This document shows positions 1 through 12,400 of a stretch of 64,000 nt of DNA, one piece after another (positions within the stretch are counted from its first letter, which is position 1; every line of letters begins with the position of its first letter). The translations under genes were made by a program, and so were the position numbers. This DNA is from Struthio camelus. Taxonomy: Eukaryota; Chordata; Aves; Struthioniformes; Struthionidae. Below the pieces are notes generated by a model. The model saw only the letters and a program-made list of their open reading frames with translations, was not told the DNA's origin and made no database searches. Where the stretch lies: assembly GCF_040807025.1 (NCBI RefSeq), contig NC_090981.1, forward strand, positions 68,333,645 to 68,397,644, given 5' to 3'.

Positions 1-656
1 CTAGAAAGAAGAAGGGCAGAAAAAGGACAGAGAAGGGAGAGTGAGAGAGTATGTTTACATTTGTGAATATCAGTCAATTCACAAAGATAAAGAGGTGAAA
101 AGGGAAGCTGAAATGTAAGGGTATGAACAGAATTTTCCTGCCAGGAAGAGCTACCAACTTCAGGCCGAAACAGTGATTCCATATTTACTTATTCCATTAT
201 AACAACTGTTACTCAACATTTAATTTTCATAGCACATTTGAAAACCAATTGGGAAATCCATCTCTTCGCTATTCCAGGACTGTGACTGACACTGTGCAAC
301 TATAGCACAACATCTTTTCTAGAGCCAACAAATTTTAGCTTAACAGTTTTCAGAAGGATAGATTATGATTAGTTTTTCTATTCGAATCTTGAGTGTCACT
401 CTTAAAAACTGAAGTGTATATTCATTACAATGAGAAGCAAAATATAAATACTTACATGTTTCCTGAATACTCTTTTGAAGGCTTTGAAGCAACTGTAATA
501 TTTTTCTCAAGAGAGAAGAGGAAAATAGTAAGTCAGGAGTTGATAAAAAGCATTCAACTAACTTTTAAAGCAAAAAGAAATTGTAAACACTTTTTTACAA
601 CACAACAGATTTAATAAAAACAACATCATGAACAATATTAACTAGTATTTTCTTAC
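1..656 (-). other. STARD6: STARD6 intron (downstream of first coding exon)
   Basis: AT-rich sequence that follows the first coding exon of STARD6 on the minus strand. I looked for a continuation of the START domain on the minus strand and found none, so the next STARD6 exon must lie beyond the left edge. The short plus-strand open frame around 393-614 has no supporting features. Confidence 0.6.
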
Positions 657-746
657 TGAAACTTTTATCACTCTCCATCCTGAAGTATCTTGGTTGTATG
701 ATAGAATTTTTGTAGAAACTTCATCCGTAATTTTCTTATAGTCCAT
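657..746 (-). CDS. STARD6: STARD6 first coding exon (START-domain lipid transfer protein, 5' end only)
   Basis: Read on the minus strand, an acceptor (CAG at 753-751) opens an exon at 750, an ATG follows at 746-744, and 30 codons run to a strong donor GTAAG whose GT is at 656-655. The peptide starts MDYKKIT and contains SYNQDTSGWRVIKVS. This corresponds to the start of mammalian STARD6, which as I recall begins MDFKAIA and contains GYNRDTSGWKVVKTS with an exon boundary at the same place. STARD6 is a small START-domain protein of the STARD4/5/6 group, thought to bind sterols and expressed mainly in germ cells. Only the first 30 residues are in the window; the rest lies off the left edge. Head-to-head placement with LAS2 is the same as in human, which independently supports the call. 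The match is by eye and recall. Confidence 0.85.
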
Positions 747-750
747 TTAT

Positions 751-1090
751 CTGTAAAGATTTAAGAGCAATTTATTGGCATATTGATAAAAGCACTTCTC
801 AACGAGCAAAAAGCATAGGGCTCATCCTCCCACAGGCTTTAACGAACCTTTACTGAGTATTTCTATCGAATCAACTACTTCTTATCCGTCATATACTGTT
901 TCAGAAAAAGAGAGTCCTTATTTAAACAAAACCATAAGCGGTTTCCATGCATATTTTGCCCTGAGAAGTAGCTATTGGAGCAGGTCTTAAGACTGAACAG
1001 CCTCTCATGTGACGCGCTCCTCACTCCACACTAAATCCAACGTTACCGCACGTTAAAACTACCTCCCCTGACACAGTTTACCACCCGAGG
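751..1090 (-). other. STARD6: STARD6 5' intron
   Basis: Non-coding sequence between the acceptor at 753-751 and the CpG island. Candidate minus-strand donors for the upstream untranslated exon lie in the island, with last exon base 1148 (CAG|GTGATG) or 1339 (GAGAG|GTGAGA). Confidence 0.5.
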
Positions 1091-1332
1091 CCCCGATGCT
1101 GCAAAGGTTTGCTGAGGGCGAGCAGATCTGCGGCCAACTCACATCACCTGAAACGGCGGCGCGGCTCACGAGCAGCCGGACAGAGGCTTCCCCCCACCCC
1201 AGAGCTCTCCCCCATCACCTTTATGGGCGCTGCAGTGTGCAAGCTGCTGGGCAAGGCCTGGCTCAGGCAGACCGCGCAGGCCGGGCGGCCGCCCGGACCC
1301 TCGCCAGCGCCGACACGGCCCTGCCGGCCGCT

Positions 1333-1339
1333 TCTCACC
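1333..1339 (-). other. Candidate splice donor of a STARD6 untranslated exon
   Basis: On the minus strand GAGAG|GTGAGA gives a strong donor whose last exon base is 1339. A second candidate, CAG|GTGATG, ends an exon at 1148. Either could join to the STARD6 acceptor at 753-751. Confidence 0.35.
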
Positions 1340-1604
1340 TCTCCGCCCTCTCCTCCCGACGCGCGCGGTATCTGCCTGGCAGCCCTCGGTCATAAGAAGT
1401 TTTTATGGCGGTTCTAAGGTCAATAACGTCGTCGAGCACTTCTGGACTCGTCTCTTGCGCACGCAGTTGGCTTCAGACCGCGCAGCGGACGCCGCGACCC
1501 CGCCGCCGCCCCCGCGCTGCTTCGCACCCACCTCAGAGCAGCGGGGGCGGCGGGTAACGACGCGACCCTCCCCTCCCCCCCCCACCCCCGGCCGCCCCCG
1601 CGAG

Positions 1605-1623
1605 GCACGCCGGGAGCTGTAGT
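1605..1623 (-). promoter_or_regulatory. ZNF143/Staf-type binding site
   Basis: On the minus strand this reads ACTACAGCTCCCGGCGTGC, close to the ZNF143 consensus ACTACAAYTCCCAGCATGC. It faces away from the second site at 1665-1683. Confidence 0.7.
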
Positions 1624-1664
1624 CCCGATGTGCGGCGCGGCGCGGCGCAGCCCGCCCCGCTCCC

Positions 1665-1683
1665 ACTACAACTCCCACAAGGC
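1665..1683 (+). promoter_or_regulatory. ZNF143/Staf-type binding site
   Basis: Reads ACTACAACTCCCACAAGGC on the plus strand, close to the ZNF143 consensus. Together with the minus-strand copy at 1605-1623 it forms a divergent pair in the shared promoter. Confidence 0.7.
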
Positions 1684-1708
1684 CGCGCGGCCGCCGCTGC
1701 GCCCGCGC

Positions 1709-1721
1709 GCCGCCATTTTGG
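1709..1721 (-). promoter_or_regulatory. YY1-type site
   Basis: GCCGCCATTTTGG, the complement of the AANATGGCGGC core of YY1. Such sites commonly sit at or just downstream of transcription starts of TATA-less promoters, so the LAS2 start may be nearby. Confidence 0.55.
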
Positions 1722-1910
1722 AGAGCGGCGCGCTGCTTTCAAACGATTGCACGGCAAGTCCGAGCGGGCTGAAGCCGGGGCGGTGGCGGCGGTTCCCGGC
1801 GGTTCCCGGCGGTTCGGAGCCGGGCGGAACGGTGCACCTTTCATGGGGCTGTGCTCTTTTGGCTGCTTCCCTCCCATCCGTACCCCCCCGCTCCCTGCTT
1901 GTTGTGAGGG

Positions 1911-1920
1911 AAATGGCGGC
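1911..1920 (+). promoter_or_regulatory. Second YY1-type site
   Basis: AAATGGCGGC in the right half of the CpG island matches the YY1 core ATGGCGGC. It lies just after a possible splice donor (GTGAGG at about 1905), but neither use is proven. Confidence 0.4.
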
Positions 1921-3144
1921 GGGGGGCCTGTGGGGCGCCTGCCGTGGCCGGGCCTCCGCGGGCCTCTGTGGCCACCGCCGCCCTGTGCCCCTGGAGCCCG
2001 AAGCCCAGCCCGGCTCCTCGGCTTTTCGGTGTGTGGGGGGGGCCCTCCTCGGCCTTAGGCGCAGCGGGGAGGGGCCCGCGGCTGCGGAGGTTTCGAGGTG
2101 TCCGGGAAGTTACGCCATAGCTTGTTACCAAAACCTGCGTTGATTGAGAGTGTTTGCCCTCGTTCCTTTGTGGTGTCCTTTGCGCAGCTGATTCATATAA
2201 ATCCTTATGCTGTCTTTGCACAGTGCTGCTCATGTGTGTGTAATGCTACTGTAATAAAACTACTAATCTACTTCCTTGTTGTATCATCTCTCTCTTAACA
2301 CCTTGGTGGATTATTTCCAGGAAGGGGATTTTACCTACTGGAAGGAAATGGACTACCCAGTGTCTTCCAGTGGCCTTGAGAACCCTGACTGCAGCATTTG
2401 GAACTAGCCTGCGCTTACAACTCTTCAGTTTACAATTCACGGGGCTACAAAGCCAACTCGCGTTGGCTTGACTGTTGATTGCACAGATAAAGCAATTTTA
2501 AATGCTGCTATGGGTCACACTCCATGTAAGCCATCCATGCATCCTGTCAGATTCTTTGATACGTATTCCCATTCTGGTTATATAAAATATCTGCCAGAAT
2601 AATGGCTTCCTACTCTGTTATACTCAACTGGCAATTTTTTTTCTTTTAGTAGTGTCTATGCTTTTTTTGCTTACTTCTATTTTTGTGCATGAGCACTAGC
2701 CTTTTGTGCTGGTTCTGAAATCAAAGGTTATGATATTCCAGCCTATTTTTGCTGAATTGTATATCTGGCAACAAATGTCAGCAATTCCTATTGTGAAATG
2801 CCATTCTTGCAAAAACAGGGTAATGAGGTTCCTCTAGCACTGGCAAGGAGCTAGATTTTTCTTGCTCTTTTGTTACATTTTTTGCCGCTATTACAGTGTC
2901 AATATGGAAGAGCCTCCCGAGTGTTATCTTTGTTTTCTGCCTTTTACTTTTCCAGCGAAACACACGTAAGTGACTAACTTAATTGAAATGCAGCAAGCTG
3001 AGAAGCTAAATAGTAATTTTTAGGAAAATAATAAATCTTGCGTAAAAATAAAAGTCACAGGTGCTTTACAGTTAATGAGAAGGAAATTCAGTGACACTGA
3101 ACATTTACACTTTTGTTTCTTTTCAATTTAGACTGCTTAAAAGG

Positions 3145-3222
3145 ATGAGTGGAGATTCTAATAGAGATCTGGATAAAAACTATGGCAAGCTCCATAAAAA
3201 AATTCAGTGTCAGCTCTCCTGA
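3145..3222 (+). promoter_or_regulatory. Upstream ORF overlapping the LAS2 start codon
   Basis: In the first coding exon of LAS2, an ATG at 3145 with A at -3 opens a 25-codon frame that ends with TGA at 3220-3222. It is out of frame with LAS2 and overlaps its ATG at 3182. In the LAS2 frame a TGA at 3146-3148 sits directly upstream, so LAS2 cannot start earlier in this exon. Scanning ribosomes would meet the short frame first, so it may lower LAS2 translation. Confidence 0.5.
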
Positions 3223-3461
3223 CTCAACAGTATCTTCTCTCCTAGCAAGCTATGGCACTGACAGCAATAATCCGTGCTCAAACAATGTGATTTGCTACAA
3301 GGACAAGCTTTACAGCTCTGCATCTGAGGCTCTGGAGGCATATATTGAAGATTTTGATTTAAGCCTCATGTCTCCAGAAATAAGCACTGGAAAAATCTGC
3401 ATAAGTCAAAGCACTCCCAAACATACTGAGTTTTCCAAGTACCATGCCAAAGGAAGATATG
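3182..3461 (+). CDS. LAS2: LAS2 coding exon 1
   Basis: The exon begins at 3132 after a TTTAG acceptor, with 50 bases of 5' UTR before the ATG. It codes residues 1-93 plus one base of residue 94 and ends at donor ATG|GTACGT. Confidence 0.93.
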
Positions 3462-6400
3462 GTACGTCTTCTACAAATATATCTTTTAATAAGGTTTGGT
3501 GTTTGCTGTTTGTCTTCTTGTCGTCGTTGATGGTATTGCAATTCCTTGCCTCGTATCAGCTGAATCTTAGTGAAGGAATGTTTCCTGCACAACTGCTTGC
3601 AAGAATATATGTGGCATAGTAAATGATGTTTAGTCATGGCTAGCGATATTTGTCATTCTCTGATTCTTTTTTGTAAGTAGTGGATTGGTGAAAGTTACAA
3701 AAAGTTACAGGAAGTGGCAGCGTTCATGACCACACTCATATATGCCATGATAAATTCCAGAGTATGGAACAGAGAATGTGTTTTCTATATGTGAATGTAT
3801 GCTAAAAACAATATAAATCATGAATTAAGCTTGAGTCTTGACAAAAATCCCAGTTCACTTGCCAGACCAAGTAACACCGGAATCTAAGTAATAGAAGGAG
3901 CTCCCATAAATCCTACTTCAGGAATTAGAACAAAATTTGCCCCTTATTTATTGTTTTATATTTATGTACTCTTGGATCCGAAGTCTAAACTAATTGGGCC
4001 TAAGAACAAACTTATATGGGTTTGAATTGCTTTTACAATTATTAATTGGCTTGGATTAATGGATCTTTAATTAACTATATAAGCTTATATAAGAAAATCA
4101 AGGGTAGATAACTGTGCCTGAGCTAATTTATGCTGCAAATGCTTTGTCCACTACATCCAAAATAGCAATGCCCTAAGCACAGGCAAACTTTATACCTGAA
4201 AAAGGACATTTACCAAAGTTGCGTTGACAGGGACAGTTTTGGTAGCATACTTGTATTATTCAGGGTTTTTTTTCTCTTCTCCCTAGCCTATAATCTTCTT
4301 CTAGCTTCACACCTTTCCCTTCTTCCTTTCATCGACATAGCTATCCAAAGAATGATTTTGTAACATCAGTTTGACGATAATCCAAACAAAAATAGATATT
4401 CTGGTTATTACTGAGAAACTGTTATGTAGAAGATGTCATCTCTTCACACGTGACACTGAAGCTTCTCTGTTACTGTTTTTTCCTGAAGTCTCATTAGCTT
4501 TATTCCTGTGTTAGCTAGCTGCATGTATATTTTGTATATTATAGAAGCCTGTTGTATACAAATTTATCTTTGTGATGAGAAAGTGAGAAAAAAATAACTT
4601 CCAGCTAATAGCTAAGGAAAACCTATTTTTATGAATCAAAGTGTATTCGGTAAAAATAAGGATTTGTTGCTGTACTTCTTCCCTTAAAAACATCCAAGTC
4701 TAATCTTATATAGCATGTAAGTTTCTGCAGGATCACAAAATGAGTCTATAGGCCCATTAGCTCACTAATTGCCTTGCAAGCTATTGCTTTTAGTTGTCTT
4801 TTTCTATAGTAAATTCACTGTGTTTACATATGTAGAAAGTTGTCTCTAACATTACTATGTGGAGGGAGTATCACTACTAAGACTGAAAAGTTAGGGACAT
4901 ATTTGCAAAATACACAGTTCCACATGTGCAACTAAAAATAGATTGTAGGATGCTAGGGTTTTTTTTTCTCCATAATGGTTTTCACCATAACCCAGCGGTA
5001 CTGACACTATCAAAGTTCTTGTGAGGAGTTGTCATACGACTGTAGAACTCCATGTGTATGTGTTGTCCAACATAAATCATACTGATACATGATTACATTT
5101 GCTAGAAATTTGCTTCTTTGATATTCATCCTTAGAATGTTAGCTAAGTTGCCAGACCAAGGGCAGTTATAAAATTACAAATGAAATTGATAAAGTTGTTT
5201 AATTAACCTTAAAAAAGTTATTTATCTTGTAATAGTAATTTGATATGCATTAAAGACAAAGTAATCAGTTGTACAAATCACCTTTGTATCTAAAAGCAAG
5301 GTTTCAGAAAAATGACTGGTGTTCCACTTCAGGAAAAGCACTTTTTTATTCATGATATATCAAAGAAGTTTCTTATCTCGGGAAGTTGGTTTCCTACCTG
5401 CAAATAGACAATTCAGATTTTCCAAATGTGTGTGTGATTATAAGAAGAAAATGTTGGAATGCTCTGGGGGGGTAGGTAGCTTGAAGATACTTGGGTTCTT
5501 GATTTTTAACATGACATTTATAAGTATAACTGCATCAGGATCAAATAAAGAAAAAGACATTGAACACTTAAGATTAAGATGAAGTACAAATACAGTACAA
5601 ATAGAAGATATTAAAAGCTTTAAATTTTTGAGTACTGTGAAAGGAGGGGTAAGCTTCAGCAGATAAGTTTTTCTCATGATTCTAATTAGAAAAGGAACCA
5701 CTCTTGCAAGAACTGGGATTCAGTACCCCTAGGTAAATAATGCAGTCAGACTTTAAATTGTTGCTTCACTTTTGATCTTACAAATGTATTGTTTTGGTAT
5801 GCTTGAAGTTTAGCAGTTCATGTAAAATGTCTTTGTTTTTCAGTATTGGAGGACTTTAATCATCGTGCAGGATTAGGTTCTACTGCTTCATCCTGTAGAA
5901 GGAGGACTGAGTGTGACCCAGACTTGATTAGCCTCACAACAGATGACCTATTGGCTTTTCCAGCAGATGGATCTCAGCCCTTTGTCCAGCGCCCTCCTTT
6001 TAAAACAAGGCATCAAAATAGTGAGTGCAGCAGGCGGTCGCTTAAAAAGTCTACTTTCTACCCTTACCAAACCTCATCACTTGATATTGAGAAGGATTTC
6101 TGTCTCCAAGAGAATGACAAATCTCTTGCTAATCAGAAGTTACACAAGAGCTTCTGCAAAAAGAAGCACAGCATATGTACGTCTCATAGGTACGGTTCTG
6201 TCTCTTGTAAAGGAAATCCAAGAGCCTTGTCTTTTGAAGAGAACTCTAATGCTTTTCCTGTTAAGAATTATCCAAGATGGCTTACTAGTGGGAAGCCTGA
6301 CTTAAGCGTGTCAGGGATAAGTAGTATTCCAAATTTTGACTACCCAATCTGGCTTAACAGTCATAACCTTTTTTCTGATTCAGCTAATGAAGGTGATGGT

Positions 6401-9400
6401 CAAACTTTTAATATGCGACATGAAACTTCCTCTTCACAAACTTCCGAGATCCTGAAAAGGAGACACTCCATGGATAAAGACAATTCTAATTTTTTTTTTG
6501 AACACAATGATTGCCTGGATCTAATAGGTGATAACGAAATAGCAGAAAGTTGCAACTATGACAGTCCGGATTCATGCTTCCAATTTGGTAACTCCTTTTC
6601 AAGACACACCAAAGAGCCATTTAGAGGTAACTTTATTTCACAAAATTTGTTTTTGAATTTTTTAGGATGTGTATAAATAAATTAAAGAAGTGTTCATTTT
6701 TTAAATCGCAACACGAGCTATGTTAGTTGAACTGCACCGGATAGTAGATTTATTTACTCCCATCTTTGACAAATGATTAAAAGCGCTAACCAGTATTTGA
6801 CCAAGTTAAACAGCTGCTATACTTCAGATTTTCATATATAAATTAATATTTAAGCATTCCTGTATCGCAAAGAATATTTGTTACAGTGTTATATTTAGCA
6901 CCTTACTGCCCGATAATAACAGTAATTCCAAATATTTTAATAGAATTTCAAGCACTGAAGTAAATTATGTGAAGTGTAGACTTGAAAGAGAGAGATTCCT
7001 AAACACGATGTAAATGAATCTGCCAAATTGTTAAGAAGTATAATTTATCATGCAGTCTTTTCTCCTATTCTACACAGCAGGAAAAATTTGTAACCCGTAA
7101 ATTTGGGTTATCTAATGCCCTCAATTTATATAAAGACTTTGTGTGAGACTCTCTCACGTAGCTGCTCTGTGTAGCAGGCGATTGCTTTTCAGCAGCGGGC
7201 GATTCTGCCATGTGGAAACACTGTCTTGTCTTTGTGTCGTGAAATATCGGTTAGATTTGCGTTAATATCGGCAATTAACAACTCTTAAGTATTAATTACC
7301 TTCACTTCTCTCTAGTTCTCCTCATTTAAAAATAAAAACATCTTTTCTTTGTTATGCAAACCATAACAATTGATCTCTCCCCTTTTCCCAGAAGTTATAT
7401 ATAAAAACTAAGTTAAACTATTATTTATGTTATGAATTCAAAGTTACAAAAAGCCTGATTTGCGAATATCTGTAAGCCCCTTACCTAGTGTGTAAGGGGC
7501 ATGAGGAGCTGGTTTCAATATGTGGTTACGTCCTTTCTTTCACCCAGAAATTTTTATCAACTATGAATAGGATAGATATAAAAATAGATGAGAATGTGTC
7601 TGTCATTTTGAGTGCTTGTCTCAACCTATTTTTAAAGGTGAATTTTGTATGTGGTTATATGTATGATATGCATGTAGATGTTTGCATGATTTCTCTCCCA
7701 GGTATCTGTAAAAGCTCATATTAGAAAAACCTATATAAAATACCAGGAAAATTGACCAATAGATTTGCAGTATTGATAGGCAACATTTCACTCTGTTTTG
7801 TGAAATAGTCTTAATTGTATTTTGTACAGCATGAAAGCACTAGAAAAAAATAAATAATTTTGAATGCTGTATGTGATATTTGTATTAAATAAGTTAGGAA
7901 AAGAAATGCTTGACTACTTTAGACACCCTTCTGTCAAGAACCTTTCAGATCCCACTTGGTACAGATGATTTACATGCCATACTGTCGTACTGAGATAAGC
8001 AAAGGGGCTGTATTGTGGCTACCGTATCTGTAAAATATGTGCAGTGCTTTGTAACTCATCTGTAGTAATTTTCTTTGAGCAGTCCGTACAATTGAAAGTA
8101 GTGTGGAAATAATGCCAGCTTGAAGGGGGTCAGATGCATCGTATCTTTATTTTTTAGAAGATCGGCTTGAGCTACTTACCTTGAAGACTGAGAAATCTCT
8201 GGAGACTTCAACTGAAGATTTGTCAAATTCTCTGAAAAATGATGACAGTCCTTCTACAACAGATATCCTAGAAGCAGAAAGATCATGGGAAAATATTCCA
8301 GTTGCTTTGTAAGTCAGCTTAGATTTTAAAATATTTTTTTCTTTTTTTTCACGTAGTTACTTTTGTATATGTAGACTGTAAGTAACAGAGCTGTGGTATA
8401 TACATAAAAGGTTTATATTTAGATTTTTGTGAAGTACAAAACTTTTGCTATTTCAAGGTCAGGAGATTCATGCACTACTTTCCCCTTTTCACCATCTCGA
8501 GAAGAGTACTGTCCGTATTACTTACTGTTGCCTTTTAATAATGTTTCTTGTATGCTGTATCGTTAACATACAAAGATATTACTTCAAGAAAAAAATATTT
8601 AAGGGAACTTAAATTGTTAGCTTTAACATTTTATGGGTTTCCTGGCTAATAGTTGTGGGAAGTGTGCTTTAAAAAAGCAGTATGGCCTTGAGAAATTTTG
8701 GAGTGCTCCGGGGAGTGAAATTTCTATTGTTCAGGAAGTGGAAGGTATATGCTAGAAATCAATACTAGAAGTTTCTACAGCTTTAGTCATTTTTAAGATG
8801 AAAGAAGCCATTTGTGGTTATTTGCATTGTCTATCTGCCAGTTTCCCTTTACCCAGAGGATTTTGAACCATTGGTTAATTTTGCTAATATTTAACAGATG
8901 AGTAAAAATGTCAAAATACAACATTCTTGCAGGATGTTTTTGTTTGTTTGACAATAGAAGAGGTACTATTAATGCTTCTCCTGAGAGAGAGGATGACAAT
9001 CTAACCCCCTGCTAGCCACCAGAATATTCACCTAGGAGAGCACCTTTGGAAATCAGGCTTCATTAATTTCTGATTCCATGAAACTACTTGTTTTTGAGAC
9101 TGTAGAAGGATTAAAGGTCAGCAAGGATAAGGAAACTGTTTTTCTTTGGATGTTGAATACTAATGCAGGAATAGCAGGTGTAAGAAAAACATCCATGTGT
9201 ACTAAATTATGGCTAGGTTTTAAAGAAGCTCCAAAGCGTTAAATACGTCCTTATATCACCTTTTTTGTTCAGTTGCTTTGTTATGGCTACCAAGGTTTTG
9301 ATTATACTGGCAAAACTGGGAAAAACAGTTATGTGGTTCTATTGCAAGCACCAAAGTGCTGACAGGACTACTCAGTGCCACGCAGTGTTGCGTTGAGGCA

Positions 9401-12400
9401 GTATATCTGGTTCCATTGTAATGACTATATCCTAAAACAACTCTTACAATTTATAAACCTGTTCCCCATTGCATCCGTAACGTGTCTTTAGCAAATCACC
9501 AGTGCCTGTATGCTGTGAGGATGAGGAGAATACTCTACCATTCCCTAAGGCAAATATAGTTCATGAGTTCTTCGAAGACTGTATAAATGACACAAACAAG
9601 GTCAGTAAAACTGAGTATTTGTTTTTGAGAGTGCCCAAAACACATCAGACCAGTAAATAATAAAAGGGAGAACGCCTGTAAATTGGTTGTCATTCTTGCT
9701 GAAATGTATAAAACAGAAAGTCAAACTGCACTAATTTAGTCATATTTCAGCGTGCTGAATTCTTTCAATTATTCAACCCTATAATCTAATTCTAAAATTA
9801 TGAATAAAAACCATCCAACTAGAAAATGCTTTGCTTAGTAGTGGTTTTACTCTTACACTCTATATTTTGTTTAAATAATAATTGTCTTGCCTCAAGTAAA
9901 GGAAGAAAGGCTTTTGTCATTAAATGTATTAAATGCTACTAAGTCCATAGCCTTATTGATGTCATGTAGATTATGCGTCAAGTTCAAGAGGTAAGTTATG
10001 TAATTTATTTCTTATTATTCCTGCTTTTGCCTTGGAACTGGATCATAGATTCAATTTACTGTCTTTAGATTATTCATTATTTCTAATCCCATTCTTTAAT
10101 ATTAATCACTTTCCTGGTACTTTTGATATTATTCACTTTTTCATTTTAATTATATGAACCCTTTCTATTTCTCTTATCCTGTTTTGAGACAGGGAGACAA
10201 ACACTGAACCCAGTATTCTAGTTGAAAGGCATACTATTAATTTGGTGCGTTTCCTTTATTTTCTGCCCTATTGTACTTGAATCTCAACTGCTCTAATACT
10301 CTGTTTTCCCATCCTGTAGAAGGCATAGTATTCTTTTAGCTTTTCTGCTATTGCACATACTTCTGTTTCCCTAAGGAGTTAATTGACGCAGAACCTAACA
10401 ATATGAATGAGACAAAATATTCTGTCTGATGAATGTTGCTTTACTGTATTTCATCCTTCATCTTTCCCATTCTTTTGGTTCTGCTATATCACTAGACATT
10501 TCTAAATATATGCAAGTATTTATGGATTATCCACGAGTTTTGTCACCTTGAATTCATTTGCTGTTTTTGATTATTCAATTAATAGCTATTATATAGTTGC
10601 TAATTATATGACTAAAACCTATGTGTATTATCATTAACGAAAGTTACTTGCTCTGTCAGTTACAAAATGTTAAAACATGTTCTACCAGTGTTCTCATAGC
10701 CTTACAAGGAATTGACACTGTCGGTCTTACTATTCTTGAATTATTTTACATAAACCAGGGCTGAGGGTTTTCTGTAATTCTTCAGATTTTCCTAAAAACA
10801 TATGTATTCACAGTGACTTCACTGACCATACAGTGGCATAAACTAAGACAATCTAGTGTAGCATAGCAGCATGCATGTGCAATTTGTAAAGAGACCTTTA
10901 AAAAAAAGGTAGCAGAAAACCCTCATAGAAATTAGCCTTTAAATTGTTTCAGGGAAATCTCAGAGGCATTTTTCTTTGTGTGACAACTGTCAGTGCACTG
11001 CAAAATGAGCAAAATCTTTGGGTTTTGATCTAGGAAAATACCTTTTCTGGAGGTAATCATCATGGACCAACTGAAACTTTAAAGCTAATGTTGTTTAACC
11101 TTCAAGCAGTTCATGAAAGTTTAAACCAGAATAAAATTACTGAAGAAAAGGAAGAGTTTGAAAAAGTAAGTGGTCAGTTTCCTTATATTGTTTCTCGTCA
11201 ATACTGATGTACCGTTTACCTTTCTGATAAATATTTTTAGTCTTTTTATGGGCTAGGATTCCAGTCAGCTTACAAAGAATACTGCGACAGGATTGAACTC
11301 AGTTTGAATCAGGGACATACGCTCAAGATTGCCATGCCCTAAACCTAATACATCCGTTTTGTTGTTGTTGTTGTTGTTGTTGTTGCCGTTGTAAATGGGA
11401 GGCTCTGTGCTATGTTATGCTATAATCTGTCCCATTTCCCCTTGGCATTTTATGGCAGGTCAGTAACATTGGTAGATGGCCTCAGCTGTGCTGCAGCAAG
11501 TAGTATTTGTAATCCAGAAGATGGCGACATTACAAGCAATTCAGTCAGATGCTAGAAGACTGAATTGCAGTCTTCTGGATGAGTTGTCTTCTGATAATAT
11601 CCCAACCCATCCTAGGTTTTAAGGGACATGTAGCAATTTTTAGAAAAAAAAGACATTCTCAGATGCATTATCCTTGCCTACTTCAGAATCAATGAGTTTG
11701 TATTTTGTGGTCCTTTAGTTTCAAAATGATTTCATTGACTTTATTATCTCTTTAAAAGTTTTTTGTAATGTTGCTTACAATGTGTTCCTAAATCATATGT
11801 ACTTTGTAAAGCTTATACTAGGTAGTGAATGAAATGATCCACGTATATGGATCAAGTGGGCTGGAGGAATGGGCCAACAGAAACCTCATGAAATCCAACA
11901 AAAGCAAATGTAAGATCTTGCACCTGGGAGGAAAAAGCCCCTTGCAGTACAGACTGAGGACTGCCTGTCTAGGGAGCAGCTCTGTTGAAAAGTCCTTAGT
12001 AGTGTTAGTAGCTTCAAGCTGAACATGGAGCCAGCAGCGCACCCTGGCAGCAAAGGCCAGCAGCATCCTGGGCTGTATGAATACGAGTGCAGCCAGTACA
12101 GCAAAAGAAGTGATTGTCCCTCTGTATCCCCCAGCGCCCATTAGCCACGTCTAGGATATTGCATCAAGTTTTGGGACCCCCGCTTCAGGAGAGACATCAA
12201 TAAAGTGGTGGAGGGCCACCAAGATGGTCAGGGGCTGCAGCACTTGCCTTGCAATGGGAAGCTGAGGGAACTGGGCTTGTTCAGCCAAGAAAAGAAAAGG
12301 TTTTGGGGGGAGCTAATAACAGCCTTCCAGTACCTGTGAGGAGCGTATCAAGAAGACGGAGCCAAGCTCCTCACAGTGGTGCATGGTAGAAGAATGAAAG

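Larger units (their letters stand above)
1090..2110. promoter_or_regulatory. CpG island, bidirectional STARD6/LAS2 promoter
   Basis: About 1 kb of very GC- and CpG-rich sequence set in AT-rich surroundings, lying between the first coding exon of STARD6 (minus) and that of LAS2 (plus). It contains two inverted ZNF143/Staf-type sites about 60 bp apart and two YY1-type sites, a combination typical of TATA-less housekeeping and bidirectional promoters. The untranslated first exons of both genes are expected here. Several short open frames cross the block on both strands, as expected for GC-rich DNA; none is supported as coding. Exact transcription starts and the LAS2 exon 1 donor cannot be fixed from the sequence. 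Confidence 0.8.
6627..11033 (+). other. LAS2 introns between coding exons 2 and 5
   Basis: Three AT-rich introns (6627-8157, 8309-9491, 9601-11033) interrupted by coding exons 3 and 4. Nothing else recognisable was seen. Confidence 0.65.

Noticed and set aside
1628-2143. Long overlapping frames in the CpG island on both strands
   Set aside because: High GC depletes stop codons. The block is the promoter and untranslated exon region of STARD6/LAS2, and LAS2 starts at 3182.
3149-3181. N-terminal extension of LAS2 from a GTG at 3149
   Set aside because: A TGA lies immediately upstream in frame, and the ATG at 3182 has a strong context and the family's N-terminus.
11818-12141. Open frames on both strands in the LAS2 intron
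   Set aside because: They are fragments of a truncated CR1 element.
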